From Rhizobium croatiense (lineage in GTDB: Bacteria > Pseudomonadota > Alphaproteobacteria > Rhizobiales > Rhizobiaceae): 64,000 nucleotides of DNA. Location: assembly GCF_019793465.1 (NCBI RefSeq), contig NZ_JAILYJ010000002.1, forward strand, positions 434,001-498,000, written 5' to 3'. The position numbers and the translations under genes were made by a program. Positions 57,461 to 64,000 of this stretch are shown here, piece after piece. The notes under the pieces were generated by a model. The model made no database searches. It had not been told where the DNA came from and was given only the letters and a program-made list of their open reading frames with translations. The number at the start of each line of letters is the position of its first letter. Within the stretch, counting starts at the first letter, position 1.

Positions 57461-58408
57461 ATGGCAAAGTACAGAAACGGTCTGCCGCAACTCAAAGGCG
57501 GCACCTTCATTACCGATGGCGGCATGGAAACGACGATGATCTTCCAGGAAGGCATCGCGCTTCCGCATTTCGCCGCCTTCATATTGCTGGCTTCCGAAGA
57601 CGGGCGGCAGCGGATGCGGAATTACTATCGCCGTTATCTCGATATCGCCCGACGGCACGGCACCGGCTTCGTGCTCGACACCGCGACATGGCGGGCCAAT
57701 CCGGACTGGGGGCAGAAGCTCGGCTATACCGCTGAAGCCCTGAAGGCGGCGAACGAGGAAGCCGTCGAGCTGCTGGTTGGCTTATGCAGCGACTATGAGC
57801 AGCCGGAGCAGCCGATCATCATCAGCGGCGCGATCGGCCCGCGCGGCGATGGCTACAAGGCGGGCAGCATGGATGCGGCCGAAGCGGAAGACTACCACGC
57901 TTTCCAGATCGCGGCTTTCGCCGGCACCGAGGCCGATATGGTGACCGCCTTCACGCTGACCAATATCGACGAGGCGATCGGCCTCGCGCGGGCCGCACAG
58001 TCGTTCAACATGCCCTCGGCCATCTCTTTCACTCTGGAGACGGACGGCAGGCTGGTGACGGGCCGCAGCCTTCAGGATGCCATCGAGACGACGGATGCTG
58101 CGACCGGCGGGGCGCCGGCCTATTACATGATCAACTGCGCCCATCCCTCGCATTTCGAAGGTGCGCTCGATCCCGGCAGCGCCTGGGTAAAGCGCATTTC
58201 CGGCATCCGTGCCAACGCCTCGACCATGAGCCACGAGCAGCTGGACAATAGCGAGACGCTGGATGCGGGCGATCCCGAAGATCTCGGCCGCCGCTACCGC
58301 AAGCTCCTCGGCCGCATGCCTGCGGTGCGCGTGCTCGGCGGCTGCTGCGGCACCGACCACCGCCACGTCGCGGCGATCTGCGAGGCCTGCCTGCCGCAGG
58401 CGGCATGA
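57461..58408 (+). CDS. Homocysteine S-methyltransferase family protein
   Basis: 315 residues, TIM barrel of the Pfam S-methyl_trans family: GGTFITDGGMETTMIFQEGI, FVLDTATWRANPDW, SGAIGPRGDGY and zinc cysteines C226 (NCAHP), C295 and C296 (GGCCGTDHRH). Such enzymes move a methyl group from S-methylmethionine or betaine to homocysteine; the exact donor is unclear. GGGAGAGG before the ATG. Possibly controlled by the divergent TetR protein. Confidence 0.93.
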   Translation: MAKYRNGLPQLKGGTFITDGGMETTMIFQEGIALPHFAAFILLASEDGRQRMRNYYRRYLDIARRHGTGFVLDTATWRANPDWGQKLGYTAEALKAANEEAVELLVGLCSDYEQPEQPIIISGAIGPRGDGYKAGSMDAAEAEDYHAFQIAAFAGTEADMVTAFTLTNIDEAIGLARAAQSFNMPSAISFTLETDGRLVTGRSLQDAIETTDAATGGAPAYYMINCAHPSHFEGALDPGSAWVKRISGIRANASTMSHEQLDNSETLDAGDPEDLGRRYRKLLGRMPAVRVLGGCCGTDHRHVAAICEACLPQAA

Positions 58409-58445
58409 CTCGCGAGGGAAGGAGAGACAGGGATGACAGGCGGGG

Positions 58446-59897
58446 TCAGCCCTTGACGGCGTCTTTCTTCTGTCTGGCCCTATAACCGCTGATCTCCTCG
58501 CCAGCGGTTGGCGAAAAGCGCAGGTTCCAGAAGGTGGCGGTGATCGAGATGAGCGTGACGACGATGAAGGCGGTGGAGAAATCGCCGAGCGACGGCGTTT
58601 CGACATTGTTGAAGGCCATCGAGCCATGCAGCGCCAAGGCGCCGATGCAGATGCCGAGCGACAGCATCAGCTGCTGGAAGGTGGTGTAGAAACTCGTGGC
58701 CGAGCTCATCCGCTCCTTGTCGATCTGGTCATAGGCGATGGTGTTATAGGCGGTGAACTGGAACGACAGGAAGAAGGCGCTGAGTATCAGCACGATGAAG
58801 ATGAGCGGCATCGGCCAATCCGGCCGGAAGGCGGCGCAGAGGCCGTAGCCGACCGTGCCGAGGATGCCGTTGAGGACGAGGCTGCGGCGGAAACCGAGCC
58901 GGCTGAAGACGAACTTCGCCATCGGCTTCATGGCGAGCGCGCCGAGCGCGGTGGCGATGACGATCTGGCCGGCGGCGGCGGCCGAAAGGCCGAAGCCGAT
59001 CTGGAAGAGCAGCGGCAGCAGGAAGGGCTGCGCGCCCTGGGTGATGCGCGTCAGCGAACCGGCGATGACCGAGGTGCCGAAGCTCGGCACCTTCATCAGC
59101 GAGAAATCCATGATCGGCGACGGATGCCTGCGGGCATGCCTGAGATAGGCGATGCCGAAGATGAGGCCGACGGCGATCAGGAAAAGCGAGAAGGCGCCCT
59201 CGCCTTCGTGGCTCGACATTTCGAAGCCGAAAAGCAGCGAGCCGAGCGAGAGGCCGGAGAGCACGAAGCCGATCGTATCGAACGGGCCGCTCGCCTTGCC
59301 CTTCACCTCGTCGATATAGATCGAGACGAAGATCATGCCGATGATGCCGATCGGCACGTTGATGTAGAAGATCCAGCGCCAGTCGAGATAGGTGACGAAG
59401 AAGCCGCCGAGCGGCGGGCCGACGATCGGGCCGATCAGCGCCGGCACCAGCAGCCAGGACATGGCGCTGACCATATCCTTGCGGGCGACGCTGCGCATCA
59501 GCACCAGGCGCCCGACCGGCATCATCATCGCGCCGCCCAGGCCCTGCAGCAGCCGGGCCAGCACCAGGAACGACAGTGTCGGCGCCAGCGCACAGAGGAT
59601 GGAGCCGATGACGAAGACGGCGATGGCCGCGCGGAAGACGGTGCGGGAACCGAAACTGTCGGCCATGCGGCCGCTCGCCGGAATGAAGATCGCCAGGCTG
59701 AGGAGATAGGAAGTCAGCGCGATCGACATGGCCGGGGCGCTGACGGCGAAATCGCGCGCCATGGTCGGCAGCGCCGTCGCCAGCACGGTCGCATCGATGT
59801 TTTCCATCAGCATCGCACTCGCGACAATCATCGCGATCACCCGGAAATTGGGCGCGGCGCGCCGAACCATCGGCGCCTGGTAAATCTGATCCGACAT
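58446..59897 (-). CDS. MFS multidrug exporter, DHA2 (EmrB-like)
   Basis: 483 residues, 14 spans. MENIDATVLATALPTMARDF (motif D1), SGRMADSFGSRTVF (motif A) and LLVPALIGPIVGPPLGG (motif C) define a DHA2 exporter. No EmrA-like membrane fusion gene is adjacent. Convergent with the methyltransferase gene. Start ATG 59897 begins MSDQIYQAPMVRR. Confidence 0.94.
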   Translation of the reverse strand: MSDQIYQAPMVRRAAPNFRVIAMIVASAMLMENIDATVLATALPTMARDFAVSAPAMSIALTSYLLSLAIFIPASGRMADSFGSRTVFRAAIAVFVIGSILCALAPTLSFLVLARLLQGLGGAMMMPVGRLVLMRSVARKDMVSAMSWLLVPALIGPIVGPPLGGFFVTYLDWRWIFYINVPIGIIGMIFVSIYIDEVKGKASGPFDTIGFVLSGLSLGSLLFGFEMSSHEGEGAFSLFLIAVGLIFGIAYLRHARRHPSPIMDFSLMKVPSFGTSVIAGSLTRITQGAQPFLLPLLFQIGFGLSAAAAGQIVIATALGALAMKPMAKFVFSRLGFRRSLVLNGILGTVGYGLCAAFRPDWPMPLIFIVLILSAFFLSFQFTAYNTIAYDQIDKERMSSATSFYTTFQQLMLSLGICIGALALHGSMAFNNVETPSLGDFSTAFIVVTLISITATFWNLRFSPTAGEEISGYRARQKKDAVKG

Positions 59898-60134
59898 CGT
59901 CCGGGATCACTCGCGGTGGCGCGGCGGAGCACAGGAGGCAGCAAGGCCGCGGGGGATGACATGGCGTAATGCCAAGGGGAGACGATCTGCTATACGCCTG
60001 CGATCATGGCGGCGCTATGTCCTTTATGGCACAGCAGCTTTGACGAGCGGGAAAAGCAGATCACGTTTGCTTGCATCGGCCTCACGCTTCGTGAAGAGCT
60101 TGCGCCACAGGCCGCCCGGCCCTACCTTTCGGTT

Positions 60135-61637
60135 ATGACCTCCGCCCTCGAGAAAAACCGGCCCGGTGCGGCCTTCGCCTTCGACAACAGCTATGCCGGC
60201 CTGCCGCAGCGCTTCTTTGCGGCGCAGATGCCGACGGCGGTGGCGGAGCCCTGGCTGATCAAGCTCAACGAGCCGCTGGCCACCGAGCTCGGGCTCGACG
60301 TCGAGGCGCTGCGGCGCGACGGCGCGGCGATCTTTTCCGGCAACCTCGTTCCCGACGGCGCACAACCGCTGGCGATGGCCTATGCCGGCCACCAGTTCGG
60401 CGGCTTCTCGCCGCAGCTCGGCGACGGCCGGGCGATCCTGCTCGGCGAGGTGATCGATCGCACCGGCAGGCGCTTCGATATCCAGCTGAAGGGCGCCGGG
60501 CCGACGCCTTTCTCACGGCGCGGCGACGGGCGGGCAGCACTCGGGCCGGTGCTGCGCGAATATATCATCAGCGAGGCGATGTTTGCGCTCGGCATTCCGG
60601 CGACACGGGCGCTGGCGGCGGTGACGACGGGCGAGCCGGTCTACCGGGAAGAGGTGCTGCCGGGCGCCGTCTTCACCCGGGTCGCGGCCAGCCACATCAG
60701 GGTCGGCACCTTCCAATTTTTTGCGGCGCGCGGCGATACAGACGGTGTGCGGGCACTCGCCGATTATGTGATCGACCGGCATTATCCCGCGCTGAAAGAC
60801 GCGGAGGAGCCCTATCTTCGGCTGTTCGAGGCGGTTTCGGAACGCCAGGCGGCGCTGATCGCCCGCTGGCTGCATGTCGGCTTCATCCATGGCGTGATGA
60901 ATACGGACAATATGACGGTCTCCGGCGAGACAATCGATTTCGGCCCTTGCGCCTTCATGGATGCCTATGATCCGGCGACCGTCTTCTCGTCGATCGACCA
61001 GCATGGCCGTTACGCCTATGCCAACCAGCCGGCCATCGGCCAATGGAACCTCGCGCGGCTCGGCGAAACGCTGCTGCCGCTGATCGACGCCGAACTCGAC
61101 GGCGCAGTCGATAAGGCGAATGTGGTGATCCGGGCTTATGGCGAGCGGTTCCAGGCGCATTGGCTGGCCGGTATGCGGAAAAAGATCGGCCTTGCCGGCG
61201 AAGAGGAAGGTGATCTCGATCTGGTGCAGGCGCTGCTGTCGCTGATGCAGGCGCAAAGTGCCGATTTCACCCTGACCTTCCGCCGACTGTCGGACCTGGC
61301 CGGCGACGAGGCGGCGGAGCCCGCCTTTGCCGCAAGTTTCCGCGAGGTGGAGGCCGGCCGTACCTGGCTCACGCGATGGCGCGAGCGAGTGTCGCGCGAT
61401 CTGCAGACGGCCAGCGAGCGCGCCACCGCCATGCGCAGCGTCAATCCGGCCTTCATTCCGCGCAATCACCGCGTCGAACAGGCAATCGAGGCGGCGGTCG
61501 AAAACGGCGATTTCTCGCTGTTCGAGGCGCTGCTGACGGTGCTCGCCAGGCCATATGACGACCAGCCGGATTTCGCCGCCTATAGCGAGTCGCCGAAGCC
61601 GCATGAGCGGGTGCTTGCGACCTTCTGCGGGACGTGA
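60135..61637 (+). CDS. selO: Protein adenylyltransferase SelO (YdiU)
   Basis: 500 residues, pseudokinase-fold AMPylator. FDNSYAGLPQRFFA, YAGHQFGGFSPQLGDGRAILLGE, QLKGAGPTPFSRRGDGRAALGPVLREYIISEAM and GFIHGVMNTDNMTVSGETIDFGPCAFMD are intact SelO blocks, including the NTDN and DFG-like acidic residues. It AMPylates proteins and is linked to oxidative stress control. A C-terminal CxxU motif is absent; the end reads ATFCGT. ATG 60135 starts MTSALEKNRPGAAF. Confidence 0.95.
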   Translation: MTSALEKNRPGAAFAFDNSYAGLPQRFFAAQMPTAVAEPWLIKLNEPLATELGLDVEALRRDGAAIFSGNLVPDGAQPLAMAYAGHQFGGFSPQLGDGRAILLGEVIDRTGRRFDIQLKGAGPTPFSRRGDGRAALGPVLREYIISEAMFALGIPATRALAAVTTGEPVYREEVLPGAVFTRVAASHIRVGTFQFFAARGDTDGVRALADYVIDRHYPALKDAEEPYLRLFEAVSERQAALIARWLHVGFIHGVMNTDNMTVSGETIDFGPCAFMDAYDPATVFSSIDQHGRYAYANQPAIGQWNLARLGETLLPLIDAELDGAVDKANVVIRAYGERFQAHWLAGMRKKIGLAGEEEGDLDLVQALLSLMQAQSADFTLTFRRLSDLAGDEAAEPAFAASFREVEAGRTWLTRWRERVSRDLQTASERATAMRSVNPAFIPRNHRVEQAIEAAVENGDFSLFEALLTVLARPYDDQPDFAAYSESPKPHERVLATFCGT

Positions 61638-61777
61638 GCGGCTCCAATACAACCGTACCGTGACATCCGCCTGCGGCAAATGCAGCCGTTGAAAGGCATG
61701 TCCTTCGCGCTATCTGGCTGACCGGCGGGGCTTTTCCGCCCTTCTTCACCCGGCGAACCTCAGCGGGAGACAGCCTT

Positions 61778-64000
61778 ATGGCGATCGTCATCACCTCCAT
61801 CCTTTTCATCATCATCGGACTGGCGCTCGGCGGCGGCGGGCTCTGGCTCGTTACGCTCGGCGGCAGCGTCTTCTATCTGTTCGCCGGACTGATGTTCCTG
61901 ATCACCGCCGGGCTGCTGCTGATGCGCAAGGCATTGGCGCTCTGGGTCTATGCGGTGCTCGTCATCGCGGCACTCGCCTGGGCGGTCTGGGAGGTGGGCT
62001 TCGACTGGTGGCAGCTCGGGCCGCGCGGCGGCCTCATCATCCTGCTCGGGCTGTGGCTGCTGACGCCCTGGATCCGCCGGCCGCTCGGCTTTCGCAGCCC
62101 GACCGGCATCACCTATGGCGCCAATCCCTGGCCGCTCGCCGTGCCGGTCGTTCTCGCCATCCTCGTCGCCCTCTATTCGATGACCACTGATCCGCACGAT
62201 CTTGCCGGCGATCTGCCGAAGGATCAGGTCGCCGCCAGCCCCGCTTTCGGCGGCAGCGTGCCGGATGGAGAATGGCATCAGTACGGCCGCACGCCCTTCG
62301 GCCAGCGTTATTCGCCGCTCGACCAGATCACCGTCGACAACGTCTCCACCCTCAAGGAGGCGTGGCGATACCAGACCGGCGACGTCAAGCGGCCGGACGA
62401 CATCAGCGAGACGACCTATCAGGTGACGCCGCTCAAGGTGAAGGACACGCTCTATCTGTGCACGCCGCATAACTGGGCGATCGCGCTCGACGCCAAGACC
62501 GGCAAGGAGAAATGGAAATATGACTCCAATTCCGGCATGAACCCCAACCGGCAGCATCAGACCTGCCGCGGCGTCACCTATTATGCCGACCCCGATGTCG
62601 CCGCCGGCCAGCCCTGCGCCGAGCGCGTCTACCTGCCGACCTCGGATGCCCGGCTGATCGCGCTCGACGCGGCGGACGGCAAGGTCTGCACCGGCTTTGC
62701 CGATCAGGGCGTGCTGCATCTGGAAACCGGCATGCGCTTCAACCCGGCCGGCTATTATTATTCCACCTCGCCGCCGGTCGCGGTGGCCGGCAAGATCATC
62801 ATCGGCGGGGCGGTCAACGACAATTATTCGACCGAGGAGCAGTCCGGCGTCATCCGCGCCTTCGACATCAAGACCGGCGCGCTGGTGTGGAACTGGGATT
62901 CCGGCAATCCCGATGTGACGAGGCCGATCACCGACGGTCAGACCTATACGACCAATTCGCCGAACAGCTGGTCGGTCTTCAGCGTCGACGAGGCGCTCGG
63001 CATGGTCTACATCCCGCTCGGCAACCAGGTGCCCGACCAGCTCGGCATCAACCGCAGCGACAATGTCGAGAAATTCTCCTCCTCGATCGTCGCGCTCGAC
63101 ATCGCCACCGGCCAGCTGCGCTGGGTGCGCCAGACCGTGCATCACGACCTCTGGGACATGGACGTTCCGGCCCAGCCGGCGCTGATCGACCTGACGAAAG
63201 AAGACGGCAGCATGGTCCCCGCCCTGGTCGGCCCGACCAAGCAGGGCGATCTCTATGTGCTCGACAGGCGCAGCGGCGAGCCGATCATCCCCATCAAGGA
63301 GATCCCGGCGCCAGATGGAGCGATCTCGGGCGATCATACCTCGCCGACGCAGCCGATCTCCGACCTCACCTTCTCACCCGAGCCGCTGAAGGAAAAGGAC
63401 ATGTGGGGCGTGTCGCTGTTCGATCAGCTCGTCTGCCGCATCGATTTCCACCGCTACCGCTACGAGGGCCGTTACACGCCGCCGTCGCTCGAAGGCACGA
63501 TCGTCTATCCCGGCAATTTCGGCACGTTCAACTGGGGCAGCGTCGCTGTCGATCCCGAGCGGCAGATCATGTTCGGCATGCCGACCTATCTCGCCTTCAC
63601 CTCGCGCCTGGTGCCGGCCGCCGAGATTCCGCCGCGAGGTCAGGATGAAAAGGGCAGCGAACAGGGGCTCAACCGCAATGATGGCGCGCCCTACGGCGTC
63701 TTCATGGGGCCCTTCCTCGGACCGCTGCAGATCCCCTGTCAGGCGCCGCCATGGGGCTATGTCGCCGGCGTCGACCTGCGTACCGGCAAGATCGCCTATA
63801 TGCACAAGAACGGCACCGTGCACGACATGACGCCATTGCCCCTGCCCTTCAAGGTCGGCGTGCCCGGCATCGGCGGGCCGATGCTGACCAAGGGCGGCGT
63901 CGCCTTCCTCGGGGCCGCGGTCGACAACTACCTCAGGGCCTATGACGTGACGAGCGGCCGGCAACTCTGGCAGGCGCGGCTTCCGGCCGGCGGCCAGGCG
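61778..64000 (+). CDS. gcd: Membrane-bound PQQ glucose dehydrogenase, 3' end beyond the window
   Basis: 741 codons are visible and the frame is still open at the window end. Five membrane spans (about 1-145) are followed by the periplasmic eight-bladed PQQ propeller: PDGEWHQYGRTPFGQRYSPLDQI, LYLCTPHNWAIALDAKTGKEKW, HHDLWDMDVPAQPALIDL, GDLYVLDRRSGEPI, GTFNWGSVAVDPE. It oxidises glucose to gluconolactone and feeds electrons to ubiquinone. GGGAGACA stands nine bases before ATG 61778. Family length of about 780-800 suggests that about 40-60 residues are missing. PQQ synthesis genes are not in the window. Confidence 0.95.
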   Translation, partial: MAIVITSILFIIIGLALGGGGLWLVTLGGSVFYLFAGLMFLITAGLLLMRKALALWVYAVLVIAALAWAVWEVGFDWWQLGPRGGLIILLGLWLLTPWIRRPLGFRSPTGITYGANPWPLAVPVVLAILVALYSMTTDPHDLAGDLPKDQVAASPAFGGSVPDGEWHQYGRTPFGQRYSPLDQITVDNVSTLKEAWRYQTGDVKRPDDISETTYQVTPLKVKDTLYLCTPHNWAIALDAKTGKEKWKYDSNSGMNPNRQHQTCRGVTYYADPDVAAGQPCAERVYLPTSDARLIALDAADGKVCTGFADQGVLHLETGMRFNPAGYYYSTSPPVAVAGKIIIGGAVNDNYSTEEQSGVIRAFDIKTGALVWNWDSGNPDVTRPITDGQTYTTNSPNSWSVFSVDEALGMVYIPLGNQVPDQLGINRSDNVEKFSSSIVALDIATGQLRWVRQTVHHDLWDMDVPAQPALIDLTKEDGSMVPALVGPTKQGDLYVLDRRSGEPIIPIKEIPAPDGAISGDHTSPTQPISDLTFSPEPLKEKDMWGVSLFDQLVCRIDFHRYRYEGRYTPPSLEGTIVYPGNFGTFNWGSVAVDPERQIMFGMPTYLAFTSRLVPAAEIPPRGQDEKGSEQGLNRNDGAPYGVFMGPFLGPLQIPCQAPPWGYVAGVDLRTGKIAYMHKNGTVHDMTPLPLPFKVGVPGIGGPMLTKGGVAFLGAAVDNYLRAYDVTSGRQLWQARLPAGGQA

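Noticed and set aside
61760-63337. 525-codon minus-strand frame
   Set aside because: Antisense to the PQQ dehydrogenase.

Overview
The window reads as chromosomal DNA of a fast-growing alphaproteobacterial rhizobium, most likely the Rhizobium etli / R. leguminosarum group. This rests on high GC with alphaproteobacterial codon use, a mucR/ros-type zinc-finger regulator near sufE and a divJ-like kinase, a seven-gene Mnh/Pha antiporter operon, two groESL operons with CIRCE sites, a ROSE-type RNA thermometer before small heat-shock genes, many rhizobial DUF proteins (DUF982, DUF1488, DUF1491, DUF2336, DUF5330), and several families of rhizobial intergenic palindromes. No rRNA, tRNA, CRISPR array, intact IS element or phage was seen.

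Layout. 0-3.1 kb: DUF983 membrane protein, MocR regulator, and a divergent HtrA-like protein whose catalytic triad looks lost. 3.4-8.4 kb: accessory-looking block with groESL-1 (its GroES is internally shortened, and a CIRCE lies upstream), four overlapping small unknown genes and a transglutaminase-like protein. 8.6-15.9 kb: gene remnant, VOC protein, LysR/MFS pair, two small proteins, fatty acid desaturase, SDR/TetR pair, YcgN-type Cys-cluster protein. 16-20 kb: bifunctional penicillin-binding protein 1A, DUF1214/DUF1254 pair. 20.9-29 kb: DUF2336, DUF1491, soluble chemoreceptor-like protein, peptidoglycan-binding protein, DivJ/PleC-like histidine kinase, DUF5330, sufE, mucR. 29.4-35.3 kb: mnhABCDEFG on the minus strand with overlapping stops and starts. 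35.4-45 kb: stress block with msrB, DUF982, two Hsp20 genes behind a ROSE element, a glycogen-debranching-type glucosidase with a glycosyltransferase, groESL-2 with a CIRCE, and usg. 45-64 kb: pentapeptide protein, GNAT acetyltransferase, hemolysin III/PAQR protein, UspA, VOC protein, AI-2E-type permease, FAD oxidoreductase, polysaccharide deacetylase, DUF930, oligopeptidase B-type peptidase, DUF1697, TetR, homocysteine S-methyltransferase-like protein, MFS exporter, SelO, and a PQQ glucose dehydrogenase cut by the window end.

The genes fall into a few functional groups: protein quality control (two chaperonin systems, two Hsp20s, MsrB, SelO), envelope growth and cell-cycle signalling (PBP1A, peptidoglycan-binding protein, DivJ-like kinase, MucR), ion homeostasis (Mnh), and several regulator/exporter pairs. 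The observations most worth checking are the shortened GroES1, the degenerate HtrA-like protein, the ROSE thermometer, the two unequal CIRCE sites, the overlapping small-gene cluster at 6.3-7.5 kb, and the dispersed palindromes.
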